A DNA stretch of 64,000 bases. Origin: Catonia carolina (Eukaryota; Arthropoda; Insecta; Hemiptera; Achilidae). Shown here piece after piece: positions 10,825-22,640 of the stretch. A program made the translations under genes and the position numbers. The stretch is from the NCBI GenBank assembly GCA_035578175.1, contig JAQMRL010000007.1, positions 46,614,391 through 46,678,390 on the forward strand. The letters run 5' to 3'. Under the pieces are notes generated by a model. That model made no database searches. It saw only the letters and a program-made list of their open reading frames with translations, and was not told the origin of the DNA. Position 1 is the first letter of the stretch, and the number at the start of each line of letters is the position of its first letter.

Positions 10825-12884
10825 GCACATCTCACCTGCCTACTTTGTAACAAAATAGACACAGATATGTTTTACTCTCTGTTGTATCACAATTTAAAAT
10901 GACAATTTAGTTATCCATCTAACAGATTGGATAACAATAAACAACAACATCTTGTTAAATAAAGTTGTTTCTTTTAATCAGGTTCTAAGACAGTTACCTT
11001 TCATCATTTACCTGTGAAGGATGAGCTACATTACAGAGTAAACATTGTTTTTCAAACAGACAGTCACTCCAAACAATTTACAATTATTGTAAAAATTATT
11101 TCAGTTGATACAAGAACCACTAACAAAGCCATTTTTTAACCTTTCAGTATTATTCATGCACATCAATAATCACACAAATGAATTTATAAATAACAAATCT
11201 AGTACTGGAATTTTAACATGTGGGCAAAATGTAAATAAGAATTTAAACCTTGAGAAAAATCATGGATTCGTATTTACGTCAAATCCACTTTGATTTTCCC
11301 GTCAATTTCTTACAGGCCAAACAAGTAAATTTCAATTACGTAGAAAAGTTAGGTAATTTTTAATTCTTTAAATAAACTGTATGAAAAGTAAAGAAAATAA
11401 ACAAATTCGTGATCATTAATAACAGCAAATGCATGCTACAACCAACCATATTTCTTTAAAAATAATAGATAATTGTCAAATAAATACAATTAACGAAATA
11501 ATGAATAAATTATGAATTTATGATAAAATTTCTGCGATTTGTAAAAATAAACACGATCAAATAACCATCAGATTAAAAATATGGTCTTAAGTTCAGTAGA
11601 TAGGTTAAGAATGTATTACACGAGATATTCGTTATTTGTATAAGACACTACAAATAACAATAAATTAATCATGTGTTTACTTACAGATACTTTAAATACA
11701 CATAGTCAACAAACTTTCACAAAATTGTATCCAAGTTCAAACATTAGATTTCAATAAATAAAACAAAGTGCCACAAACAGCTATCAAAATCCACTCCACG
11801 GTCCACCTAGTTTTCAGGCTGCGTTCAGTTGTCAAGCTGCTATATTACCTGTCCTTCAGGTCCTGTACTTCAAATTCACGTGAATAAAAACTTTTCATTT
11901 GTAATAATAGATAAAAGTCCATTTTTACAACAATGCTAAATGTAAGAAGTATGTATAAATGTTTTTTTAACGATGAAATATTCGAATGAAAACTGGTGAT
12001 GGGCGAAAACCAACAGAATTAACAAAAAAAAAAAAAATTTTACAAACGTTGTTGATTTTTCTTGCCTATACAGATTAATTAGTAACATAAGTTTCTTTTT
12101 GGTTTTCTTTTTAATACCAATCAGATCTTTCTCATTTACGAATTCAGTCTGTTGGCATATCTGATAAGCGCCACATTTAAACAGCCTATTATTTACTCCA
12201 TTAAACTGCTATAAAATAATAAAGAAACGTGGCGTAAAGTCTGTAGTTCTATAGCATTTCTGCCATGGTTATCATGCATTATTTGAATAGCAGTCCTCTA
12301 TGAACTAGAATTTACTTTATTACATGTATACCAAAATATTCTTCTAGTATAAATATTCAAAAACAATCTGTTAACATAACCTCGATATTCTCTGTAAAGC
12401 ATTAACAAAGTTACAGTGAATTTATTATTTTCAAATTGTTTAATCTTTTCTTTCACAACCATTTTAATGATGTGCAACTCCGGAATTACTAAGTACTATT
12501 AATCCACTCTTAGGCCTACCACATACTTTTATAATAACTTAGATTTCACATCTCTAAATAATTCTAAAGTACTCCGCCCTCCCAGTGCTAAGAAGTTTTT
12601 GCCATTTATTCTTTTATAGTTATAAAAAGAAAACTCCCATAAAATTTCCAAAATTACAAATTGAATCTAACATTTTTTAACATTGCCAGGAGCTTTTCAC
12701 TGAAAATGGTTTTTCAATTGTTCAGTGATCATGGATGTAATGGTATTATATGAGAAATGTTAGCACCGACATTACATGCAACATTTATAGTTGTTTTCAA
12801 GCAAGAGGAGAATAACATTTTTACCATAACACCACATGTATCAATTCTCTTCCATAACAAAATGCAGTGTTTGTAATATACGTA
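10825..12884. other. 2 kb AT-rich stretch, nothing recognised
   Basis: No coding homology, terminal repeats with target duplications or tRNA-like heads seen. Short open frames (for example 11105-11293) have no supporting features. A fragment near 12057-12070 (ttttcttgcctatacag) recalls a family H terminus, but the rest is absent. Confidence 0.4.
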
Positions 12885-12893
12885 TTAAACAAA

Positions 12894-13272
12894 TTCCCAT
12901 AACGGGCAGGAGGAGTGTTAATTACACTCGATCTGTTGGTTCCAGGGCTACAAAAAATAGTTCTATTTCTCATCCAATTATATGACTGAACTATTTAAGA
13001 ACAGAAGAGGTAGAGGTGTAAAAGACACTAGTCAGAGTTATCTCCTCTGAGAGTAATGAATTTCACTATACAGCCAGACCCTGTGGTGAATGAAGTGAAA
13101 GTGTCATTTGCAGGGTGGAAAGTGGGTGCTTTTTGAAGGGCCGGGCATACTGATAAGCATACTCTTTCAACTCAGTGAGGAAGGTAATAGTAAACCACCT
13201 CACTCCTCGTTTTTACTTAGTAAAACCTCTAGAGGTTCAAACGGGCCTTTCAGCTGTTGGCCTAAACACATG
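12894..13272 (+). mobile_element. family R retroposon, copy b
   Basis: Starts ttcccataacgggcagg and ends at a diverged tail cctaaacacatg. Flanked by a 9-bp duplication ttaaacaaa at 12885-12893 and 13273-13281. More diverged than copies a, c and f. Confidence 0.8.
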
Positions 13273-13281
13273 TTAAACAAA

Positions 13282-14764
13282 ATATGGTCTTTAGAAAATA
13301 TATCATGATGTTTTTATTATTTTATTTTTTCTAAATAAATTATAAAATAATAAAGTTAAAATTAGAAGGTACATTTAATATTGGATGGCATGTGGGTTAT
13401 GGTACTAACCTGTGCATTAGAGCTGTGAGTTTCACACCAACTCACAGGAAATCTCTTGAGGGCTGAATCTATAGCTCAAAATAAAAAAACATCTGGTGTG
13501 AAAATGATTAAAATAAGTGACTGTAAAAATAAGGGCCAAGGTTTATTATTCTACAGTTTATTTTAATAATCACCTAATGACAATGAGTCGATCTTGCAAA
13601 ATGAATAGGCTGAATAAGTCACAAGATAATGAAGATAGTTTTCAATGGCCCTGTTGAAAACATCATTGATAGGTGAAGTTGATTCAACATAAATTGTTTA
13701 GCTATGATTTTTGTTCAAAGGAATGACTTTTAAATAATTCAGCCGGTTATATTAAATTCTAATAGATACTTAGTAAAGTATTATTTTACAAAAAAAAGAC
13801 TGCATGGCTTGCTTTGCTTGTACTGTTTTCACGTTTCCCATGACTGTGCATCGATACTATCCCCTATTGTTGGTTCAGGTGTTAATCATTACTGAAGCTG
13901 TTACTGCTATCACAAAGAGGCAGTTAGAGGAGAAGCTCTTCCCCAGTCTTTAAAATTGCAGCATGCACTTAAGAAAGTTTTACTTCATTTTCTGTTATAA
14001 ATTGCTTTCTCATAACTGGATTTATTTATTGTACTGGATAAGCGGAAATGAATTTTAATGTTTTATGCGGTATAAATGAACACCTATATTTTTAAGGGAG
14101 ATGTTCTTCAAAAACATCACTTTACAATATTCATACTTGACAGGTCAGGATATTTAATTCTTCAAAAATATCTACAGAACTGTTGTTAAAACAAATGAAA
14201 TATTACCACAAGGAATGTTACCCAATATTTTATTATCAAGTATTATATGAACAGATGGTACAATTTCATAAGGTGTGTGTACATACCTCCTATTTTACAG
14301 GAATATTACCGCCACTGAATGTTTCCCTTTCAGTACACAGTCTGTTTAATTGCTGACCATCGATTGCCTATTATATGTATATATTTTTTGAAAAAAACAG
14401 CTGATTGTCCTATTGACACAAAGCTATTGTCTACTGCCACTTTACTTTATACACACCGTATGGCTGGCGACACCTGCTTGCTACATATATTGACCTTTGT
14501 AGTGCATAGCTATTGCTCCTTGATCGCTTGCTGATGACATAAATTGAATAAACCTGTGACACCTTTCTTTCTAGAGAGCACTGACTTAGAATCGTCTTGA
14601 TGATCTGTATACATTATGGAGCTGTTGTTACCAACCTCTTTGAGGAGTCAGTGGGCTATTTAAACTGCTTACAGCCAGAATGGGACACGGATGTACGCAA
14701 GGCCATTGCTACTGCTTGTTCAAATTTTGTAATGATAGCAACATCTTAACCATTTATAGGTCTT
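13282..14764. other. spacer, nothing recognised
   Basis: About 1.5 kb without a recognised feature. Two fragments near 13430-13500 (gagtttcacacc, atctggtgtgaaa) resemble family H ends but are too short to call. Confidence 0.35.
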
Positions 14765-14782
14765 TGGTAAGTATACTTACCA
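14765..14782. repeat. palindrome tggtaagtatacttacca, first copy
   Basis: A perfect 18-bp inverted palindrome, tggtaagtatacttacca. A second copy extended to 20 bp lies at 15153-15172, and a half-site ctggtaagtaggc lies between them at 14871. Function unknown. It could be an element end or a dyad binding site. Confidence 0.7.
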
Positions 14783-15152
14783 CTGGCAATAAGGTTAATT
14801 TTATTTACGAATAAGCTATGCAGTTGAACCTTTTTGGCATTTTATGGTTTTATAGATGTTCTCTGGTAAGTAGGCTATCCACATTTTGAAATTAGTGCAC
14901 AGGGACCATTTTCTTCATGAGTTGTTTGAATCTGGTAAGGATTCATACCAGCGTACACTACAGTGTTGTTTTGTTGTTACTTTTGTACAGTGCTTAGAAA
15001 ATTCTAGTTTTTACAAGAAAGCAAACATTCATGCTGATATAAAATTAAGATAAGTTATTCTACACAAATTTTTATTATATTGTACTACAAGTTGTTATCA
15101 TAAGCATTCTTACTGCTAAACATTATGTGTTTTCCATTTCAATAAATGTTCC

Positions 15153-15172
15153 TTGGTAAGTATACTTACCAA
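15153..15172. repeat. palindrome tggtaagtatacttacca, second copy
   Basis: A perfect 20-bp palindrome whose 18-bp core is identical to the one at 14765-14782, 388 bp away. Confidence 0.7.
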
Positions 15173-15622
15173 AGCTTAACATTAAAACAAAGAAATATCT
15201 TACTGTTCTGGCACTAGAAGTACATTATTCAAGTTCCTGTACAGCAAAATCTTACATTTCATAACATAACTACAGATTTTCCCCTGTAGTACTGCCCTAT
15301 AAAGGTTTAACCAAGCATTACAGGCATACAGTATCATGGACCGAGTTGATGACCGCTCTAAAAGCCCCACCTACTCCATGAGTTTACACCTGCTGTAAGT
15401 TATACCAAGACTTGGCAGTTTTAGCTCATTTAGGATTCGGGTAATAGAACATCAGACCCCTCAAATCTACTGTATAGTAAGTAGGCCCTACATCCAAAAT
15501 CCCAACTCAACCTTCACCTACTGTCTTTTTTTGTTTCCAATTCTGCAATTGGATCGATGTCCTGTACCATTTTTCAGCTGAAAGTGGCAATTCCTTACTG
15601 TTCCTCTTGTGACTATCTAGAC

Positions 15623-15741
15623 TGGGTGTAAGTTGAGAATCGGTGTTCTATATGTCACAGTTTTTTTTAGAAAAGAGATCGACTGATGTTAAAAAATATA
15701 CAGGTTAAATTATTTTCACTTACAGTGTATATATACATGTC
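15623..15741. repeat. direct repeat unit 1 (about 118 bp)
   Basis: Begins tgggtgtaagttgagaatcg and contains gaaaagagatcgac and acaggtta blocks, ending near acatgtc. Repeated in the same order at 16005-16121. Lies 1.0 kb upstream of the predicted first exon. Confidence 0.7.
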
Positions 15742-16004
15742 TGTCTTCATTCCGCTGTAAAAGTGTGGTGAAAAGAGATCTGTTCACTATTTAACAGGTT
15801 ATTGAATCATACCCATTTGCCGTTTTACGCTGAACTAAAATTAATGTTCAGTTTTTTAAGTTACATTTAACTCAACAAAATAGCCTAAATGCGCTACAAA
15901 AAGTCACCACGGATCCTATCTAATAAAAATAAGATGGAGTCGTTTAGATATTTTCAAAACTATTTTATTTATAGATAAGTATGAAGAGCTATTAGGTAAT
16001 AGAA

Positions 16005-16121
16005 TGGGTGTAAGTTGTGAATCGGTGTCCTATATGTCGTAGTTGTTTTTGAAAAGAGATCGACGAGTGTTGCTTAACACCTTACAGGTTAATTATTTCA
16101 CTTGTAGTGTATGTACAAGTC
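16005..16121. repeat. direct repeat unit 2
   Basis: Second copy of the unit at 15623-15741, about 80 percent identical by eye (tgggtgtaagttgtgaatcg, gaaaagagatcgac, ttacaggttaattattt). The 382-bp period suggests an old segmental tandem duplication. Confidence 0.7.
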
Positions 16122-16527
16122 AATTGTTATTGACTACACACACACACACACAAATGCAGTGGATCAAGACAAAACAAGAAAAATAGGGCAAGCGAAAAGG
16201 TACGTTGATCTGAGACACGTAGTCAAACATCTGTCTAGTAGAAAACCTAGTTGAATAGGGATTGCGTACGTGCGTGCGTACATGTTAGTAAATAATAGTT
16301 CAAAGTGCGTGTGATTAGTTAACGCACTATGAGAGGATACCAACTAAACAAGTAAAAATTCTCGGTCAAGTAATATTTATTTTAGTATGCCAAGTATTTT
16401 GAAAGGAAGCAAAATTGCTTCTGATACGACGAATACTTTACTTCATTTTAAATGCACTAGTGAAATCCCGACGCACGCGTTAGAAAATTTGTTAGAGTAG
16501 TTTAAGAAATAATAAGTATTCCTATAG

Positions 16528-16775
16528 TCAAGAAAGCGATACCGAAAATTCCCTTTTCGCGGTTCCTATTGACCATGCGCATCGAACTGCGCAAGGTGGG
16601 GATTTAACTTCGAAACCAATCCACCAATTGAAACGTACAGGCCGTAGCATAACGAAGTAAATGAACTGGTTTCTACCCTGGTCGAATATTGCACCGAACC
16701 CCTGTTCAATCGGGTCATGGCATCGGGCAGCTATTAGCAACTTTCACTTTCTACATTTTTTAATTCGTAGTTTCG
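16528..16775 (+). promoter_or_regulatory. candidate promoter and 5' UTR of the EF-hand gene
   Basis: Immediately upstream of the predicted start codon is about 250 bp that is richer in G+C and CpG than its surroundings, with no obvious TATA box at a sensible distance. It contains two TGCGCA half-sites at 16576-16581 and 16588-16593 (tgcgcatcgaactgcgca), the kind of GCGC-containing dyad bound by NRF-1/EWG-type factors, which often control mitochondrial genes. That would fit the presequence-like exon 1. The transcription start cannot be fixed from sequence alone. Confidence 0.45.
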
Positions 16776-16874
16776 ATGGCTTTTTCACTGTTTAGATTCG
16801 GTTCGAGACTTTCATCAAATTGTGGTATTTTGTCTTACAGAAATGGATTGACTTGGAGGATTTCAAACGAACAG
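16776..16874 (+). CDS. SCP-family EF-hand gene, predicted exon 1 (mitochondrial presequence-like)
   Basis: Predicted first coding exon: ATG at 16776, 33 codons, then a donor cag|gtagga at 16875 in phase 0. The encoded segment begins MAFSLFRFGSRLSSNC and ends WRISNEQ. It has Arg at 7, 11, 22 and 28, many Ser, Leu and Phe, and no acidic residue before position 32, the composition of a cleavable mitochondrial targeting peptide. It joins in phase to exon 2, 19.9 kb downstream. The start was chosen because it follows the CpG-richer region and opens directly into a good donor. The link to exon 2 is inference from phase, composition and context. A transcript would decide it. Confidence 0.5.
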
Positions 16875-17486
16875 GTAGGAAAAAATAATGACATAGTTTG
16901 TAAATCGTGTAAACAAAACTTTCTTTGGAATCTGAAGTCACTATTACAAATCTAACAATAAAATTTGGACGTGCTTAATTTTACTTTAAACGCCCAGTAG
17001 TCTACTCTACAAAACGATAAATCAAAATTTACTGAGTTACAAATTATTTTTAAACGTTATAATAAAAATAAATATATTAAGTGCATTTAATATAGATACA
17101 CAGACGAGTAGCTGTTATTTTCAAAATAGTTGGAAATCAATATCTTGTTTATGGACTGTTCAGTTAAAAAAAACTATTACCAATGAATTTAATTTTTTTC
17201 AACTTTTAAAAAAATCTAGTCGATATATTCATTCTGAAAGATTTATATCCAGCCGATCGTGAAAAATAGTAAATTTAATTGTTTTAAAATTTCAAACAAG
17301 ACTTGAAAATGCTTTATATTAACTAAAGATGTTTAAAATGGGAGCAGTCAGGTGGATGTTTCACAAGTTGTAGTTGAGATAGGATCTAGTTTTTTAAGTG
17401 ATTGAACTATTTTACATACCTAAATTTTATTATAATTTACCAAAAAATATTTTGCAGCCCCGCAGAAAATTTAAAAAAATACAATA

Positions 17487-17685
17487 CTTTTTTTATTTGT
17501 TTTACGCCTGACTATTTTGCTATTTCTGCTAATGCAGACGGTGGAGAATAATGATTATGAAAATGAGTGATGAAATAATGCCAGACCTGACCGGGAATCG
17601 AACTCGGGACCCCGGCGTAGAAAGCCAGTTGCGCTAAGTAGTTGCCAGTTGCAGAAAGCAGTTGGCGTAGTGGTAACGGGCTGGC
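17487..17685 (-). mobile_element. tRNA-derived SINE, type A, internally rearranged
   Basis: The tail (tttacgcctgactattttgc, then gcagacggtgg) and box B region are normal. In the head, the segment that should read accactacgccaac on the plus strand appears instead as its reverse complement gttggcgtagtggt at 17660-17673, preceded by a partial repeat of gccagttgc. This looks like a small template-switch inversion. It lies in intron 1 of the EF-hand gene. Confidence 0.75.
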
Positions 17686-17756
17686 AAAAAAGTACGAAGT
17701 GTTTATTATATTATTTTCGTTTAATTTTTACATTTTCTTCTCGTCCAACTGTTATA

Positions 17757-17908
17757 TACGGGAATGTTGATGCAAACGGTGACTGTTGAAAATGAGCGAT
17801 TGTTTTACAAATTTAATTTGATTTTACGTCTCACCTGTTACGTTTAGACCCAGAAACACTAGCACAGAAGCCAATTGAGTGATTATCGTACACCAACGGG
17901 CCCGCCGA
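17757..17908 (-). mobile_element. degenerate SINE, type A-related
   Basis: Shows only scattered type A blocks: gatgcaaacggtgactg, attttacgtct, cacagaagccaattg and caccaacgggcccgcc. Order and spacing fit an old, rearranged SINE copy directly beyond the previous one. Confidence 0.5.
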
Positions 17909-18723
17909 ATTTGTACAATATTATTAGCGTATTGATTGATTTTTTTCAATTAACTAGTTACCACGAAAAAAATATAATTTTTTTAGTAGCCAAAATTTCA
18001 GTTTTATTTATGTCGGTTTTGTATATAATCTTAAACGGATAGATTTGAAAAAGTAGCCTACTTGTTGCTAGAAGAGGCATGCGTGTCAGACTTTGATACG
18101 AATTTTAAGATATTACAGGCTTACGTACACGCGCGTATAAATAATAACCAAGATGGAAAATGTCTTTTAAATTATTTACTTATTTTTATGTAAATAAATA
18201 GTTGAGGTCAACTGACCAGATATAGGTCTTCTGTAAGACTGCTGTACTATTCTTAACCCTTTCAATCCCAAATTTTTTAACTATGCACAAACAAATATGT
18301 GTACATTGTTTCATACACTTTACTGACATTAAAGTGAAATAAAATCACTTTTAGACCTTCAGCCTTTTTGATGGCGTGACAAAAAAAGTGTGACAGATAC
18401 GTCACATTGGGCTTGATGGTATCAAAGTTCCCAACAATATAAATAAGTAAAATCATGTGCAGGCTTTCTAAACAATATTCTCTTGCTTAGATTTGTAGCA
18501 AAAAAACTAAGTATGATTTTAATATCAAAGCATTATTTAAGACTTAAAAAATGTTAAAATTCAAAAATATTGGTAAAATGGACAAAGTCACTATTTTTAC
18601 AGCCTAAAAAATACTCGTATATAATTGTATGTAGATTCAACATACTCGAAGAAATGCTACTTATTTTAGTAAATGAACACGAATATTTAAAACTAAAATT
18701 AACTTCAAAAAGAAACTAATAGT

Positions 18724-18800
18724 CGCGTCCGTGGCGTAGTGGTCAGCATCTTACACTGCAAAGCGGAGGTCTCAGGTTCGATTCCTGGTTAGAGTACAGA
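18724..18800 (+). mobile_element. tRNA-like SINE head, type C
   Basis: Contains box A tggcgtagtgg (18732-18742) and box B ggttcgattcc (18775-18785) with tRNA-like spacing. The acceptor ends do not pair and the sequence around tgc at the anticodon position does not form a stem, so it is not called as a tRNA gene. It lacks the tail shared by types A and B, so it may be a different SINE or a tRNA pseudogene. Confidence 0.6.
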
Positions 18801-19181
18801 AAATTATTACACTTCACATCCAGCGCTCTTTAATCAAAAGTAGTCGCTAACAATTAAAGTTTTTATGCCTGTTATTTCACTCCAATGTGACTTCTATGCC
18901 ACACTGGGTAAGAAAGGGTTAATATTTTATTTTATTATATTATTAATCACCGTTTCAATTTCTTTTTACTTCTATTACGATTGTACGGAAGTATGAATTG
19001 TCCTACAACACACTTGTAATGATACAAAGCACAAATATTTTATACCCTGGTTGGAAACTGAATGAGGAATGGTTGTTTCTTTTACATGCCAAGTGTTCGA
19101 GTAGAGGTGCTTGTTAATACAGCATTAAGCACCTTAACACAATAATAAACAGCATTTTACACTTAACTCTGATTACAAAAA
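18801..19181. other. intronic spacer, nothing recognised
   Basis: About 380 bp of AT-rich sequence without a recognised feature. Confidence 0.35.
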
Positions 19182-19279
19182 TCCGATGTGAAACACTCAC
19201 ATAACTTTCTCTTGTCAATACAAATAATTAACAATATAACCAAACATTGGTAATAACACATTAGAAATAAACAAAAAAA
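19182..19279 (+). mobile_element. family H terminal fragment, tandem with copy 4
   Basis: A 98-bp piece of the TC end of family H (tccgatgtgaaacactcaca ... aaacaaaaaaa) directly followed by the same end of copy 4. This is a tandem duplication of the terminus. Confidence 0.75.
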
Positions 19280-20164
19280 TCTGGTGTGAAACACTCACAC
19301 AACTTTCTCTTGCCAATGCAAATAATTAACAATAAACCTAACATTAGTATTAAAACATTAGAAATGAACAAAAACTAACCTCAAAAACATAACCTTATTT
19401 TAATCATGAGTGAATGACGCAAAATGACAATCGAACTCAGTTGCTTAAAAATACGGAAAATCACGCTTTCACGCTAAACTAGGCTCTGTAGAGAAAAATG
19501 CTCTAAACAAAAGTTGTAGATCTTTTAATTTTCTATAAATTTAATTATATACACTTTTGTCGTAAAAAGCATACTAAGACCGAAATGTTAAAAAAATCGA
19601 TTTTTCTCACGTTTTCGTGAGAAAAAAAACAGAAAATCGCTAATTACCGCTAAACTAAGCGTTATACAAAAAAATGTTTGAAACAGAAGTTGTAGGTTTT
19701 TAAATTCTCTACAACTTTTATTATATAAGTTTTTGCGCTAAAATTTATATTAAAGCCGTAATCTTAAAAAACAACGTTTTTACGTGAAAACAGCCTCACC
19801 GAGAATTTCAGCAAACATGGCGCCTACCCTATCTTGTAGAGAATAAAAAATTAAGTAAAATAGGCGATTTAAAAAAAAATCGTAGTACCAGTTTTTGAGA
19901 AAATCGCAAAAAACTGAAAAATTATACGAATAAACTACTACTTCCGGTTGACCGATTTTGATGAAAATGTTCGTGTCGCGTCCGGTAGTGGTATGTAACT
20001 TAAGTTTCAAGTTCGTACGATGTTCCGTTCTTGAGATATTCTGTTCACACACAGACACACACACACACACACACACAGACCAATCGCTAAAAACATGTTT
20101 TTTGGGTTCAGGGGGTCTGAAAACGCATAGATCCGGTGAAAACTCGATTTCGAAAAATCGACAT
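19280..20164 (+). mobile_element. family H element, copy 4
   Basis: Starts tctggtgtgaaacactcaca. It contains the full internal order, including a (CA)n tract at 20053-20077, then breaks off at about 20164 just after the aaaatcgacat block. It lacks its terminal hairpin and inverted repeat and is joined directly to an internal position of copy 5. Confidence 0.85.
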
Positions 20165-20862
20165 AAATGCTCTAAATAAAAGCTGTAGATCTTTTAATTT
20201 CCTGTAAATTTGATTAAATACACTTTTGTCGTAAAATGCATACTAAGGCCGAAATATTTAAAAAAATCGATTTTTCGCACGTTTTCGTAAGATAAAAAAC
20301 AGAAAATCGCTAATTACCGTTAAACTAAGCGTTATAAAAAAATATTTTTAATAAAAGTTGTAGTATTTTAAATTCTCTACAACTTGTATTACATAAATTT
20401 TTGCGCTAAAATGCCTATTAAGCCGCAATCTTAAAAAATAATTTTTTTACGTGGAAACAGCCTCTCCAAGAATTTCAGCAGACATGACACCTACCCTATC
20501 TTGTAGAGAATAACAAAATTTAGTAATCCAGGCGATTTTTAAAAAAATGATCGTAGGACCCGTTCTTGAGAAAATCGCAAAAAGTGGAAAATTTACACGA
20601 ATAAATTACTACTTCCGGTTGACCGATTTTGATGAAAATGTTCGTGTCGGGTCCGGTAGTGGTGTCTTAAGTTTCAAGTTCGTACGATGTTCCGAGAAGA
20701 GATGTTGAGATATTCTGTTCACACACACACAGGCCAATGGCTAAAAACATGTTTTTTTTGGGTTCAGGGTGTCTGAAAACGTGTAGATCCTGTGAAAACT
20801 CGATTTCGAAAAATCAACATGAAAACAATACTTTCCTTCCTATATATTCACATAGGCAAAGT
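20165..20862 (+). mobile_element. family H element, copy 5, missing the TC end
   Basis: Begins internally at aaatgctctaaataaaag, a block found about 215 bp into copy 4 (19494), and runs to the hairpin tatatattcacatagg near 20856. The (CA)n tract is reduced to cacacacacaca at 20721-20732. The junction with copy 4 suggests unequal recombination between two H copies. Confidence 0.8.
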
Positions 20863-21879
20863 TAAACGACCGTTCTCAGGGGTTAAATAACGTCAAAGAC
20901 AGACCTATCCTCATAAGAAACGCCAAAATCTGTACTAATATCATAAAAAAAACATTTCTTTGTTATATAAGGTGATCTCACAAACTACCCGTCCGATTTC
21001 AAAAATTGTTTCAGTGTTGCAAAGCTTGCAGCTTTCTGAGTAACGAATGAATTATGACATCAGGTAATTTTAAATTTTGGAAATAAATTGTTGTCAGTAA
21101 AATAAAGTCTTCTTTTATTATATTTATTGGGGTAAGGTTAATTTTATCTATCTATTCAATAGTATACAATGCAGTGTATTATGCAGGAAACTTCCGTTTT
21201 ACAATACATAACAATATGTTCAATACATTAACCTCTTTCCTTTTTTAAAAATTATTTACGGGACCAATATAAAAAATAACGTCACATCCGATTTCCATAG
21301 AAAGTTATGTAAATAATCGAAAAATCTAAGTGATTCCAATTTTTTTGAAACAGATTTATGAGTAATATTCATAAAATGTTTTCAATCTTTTTGTTATTAG
21401 CCCTAATCACTTATTCAGCTGTTTCTCCTGTTTTACTGGAGATTGATATCGAATGTGAACAAAATTCCTGTGTCCAGTACTAACAGGTTTTACCTGTACA
21501 GCGTAATTTCCATTTTAATGTGTAAGGTTGTGTGACAAGTTAAAATATCTGTAAGTTTGGTTTGCAATGAAGCGCAACGAGCGACGTTTGCTAGTATTTA
21601 ATAAATAACTGACAACCATCCAACCCTTATTGAAAAAAAAACATATTTAGGTAATTAGTTGATGAACGCAAATATTTAACTTGAACAAAAATCTGCTTCT
21701 CATTTTCCTTTCCCTCTGTTGGGGTATCGATTTAATGCGTACTTAAAGAAGACAAACCGTTACCAATAAAAACTTCAATAAAAATAGACTAATTTTTCAA
21801 TGAAAATCTGAGAGAATGCGTGTCATAACAGTAGGATAATGCATGGTATGAATCATGAATGGATTTTAGAAATTAATTT
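20863..21879. other. intronic spacer, nothing recognised
   Basis: About 1 kb, AT-rich. No recognisable coding or repeat features. Confidence 0.35.
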
Positions 21880-22640
21880 TGTTACAAACGATAAAAGTTC
21901 CGTGAGTAGCCTACTTGAATGGAAACCACATCGCATACCTCAGTAGTCTGTAGAAACTTGTCCCACCGTTTTGTCGGCTTTCTCATTCCGCAGCGTAGAT
22001 TCTCTCAAAAAGCAAGGTAAAGTTCTCGCTCTTTGAAGGTTTCGTGTACCGCTTTTTTGATAGCTTCGTGGTCGTCAAACTTCTTGCGTGTAAAAAGTCT
22101 TTTAGCGGGCCGAAAAATCTCTTCTCGATCGTTCTGGGGTGTGGGGGCGCGCGTTGACGTGCAAGAGAATCGCACCTTTTGAGAGAGCGCCCTTGCGTTT
22201 TCGCTTTGTCGTGGTCTTATTTCCTGTATGAGGATGTTAGAATAGTATTCACTGTTGGCGGTACGTTGTTAAACAGTCAAAAAATTGGGCCTTGTGAGTC
22301 CCAGAATCACTTTGCCGGCCGATGCGTGAGTTTGGATTTTTTTCTGGTAGTCGAATCTGGATGTTCCCACTCAAAGACTTTGCATTCGGGCTTGAGATGG
22401 TGAATCCACGTTTTAACACAGGTTATTATACGTTATAATAAAACATCACCTTTTAATTTAAACCGTTGTTTGAGCTCAGAACAAATGTGAATTCGCGTGT
22501 CTTTACGAGCTTAAGTCAAACTGTCTTGGAACCCATCTCGAACACCTTTTACAAAAATTCAGCACGTCTTATTGATTGAATGCACGATTCCAACACTTAA
22601 CATTACACAAATTAGAAATCTGGGAAATTTTTGCAGGTCT
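21880..22640 (-). pseudogene. mariner-type transposase fossil
   Basis: Minus-strand frames read, in order: lcRWVPRQ-like DNA-binding end with VKTRIHICSELKQRFKLKGD (about 22530-22450), then TWIHHLKPECKVFEWEHPDS with TTRKKSKL (22420-22330), FWDSQGPI (about 22290), a diverged segment, FGPLKDF-like and KFDDHEAIKKAVHETFKERE near 22060-22000. This is the order of a mariner transposase from the end of the HTH region to the C-terminus. In the block equivalent to GDETW the acidic residues are not preserved (CVKTW). Several stops and frameshifts are present. No terminal repeats were found. GC content is higher than in the flanks. Confidence 0.7.

Noticed and set aside
18724..18800. Possible tRNA gene with TGC at the anticodon position
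   Set aside because: Box A and box B are good, but acceptor and anticodon stems do not pair. Treated as a SINE head or tRNA pseudogene.
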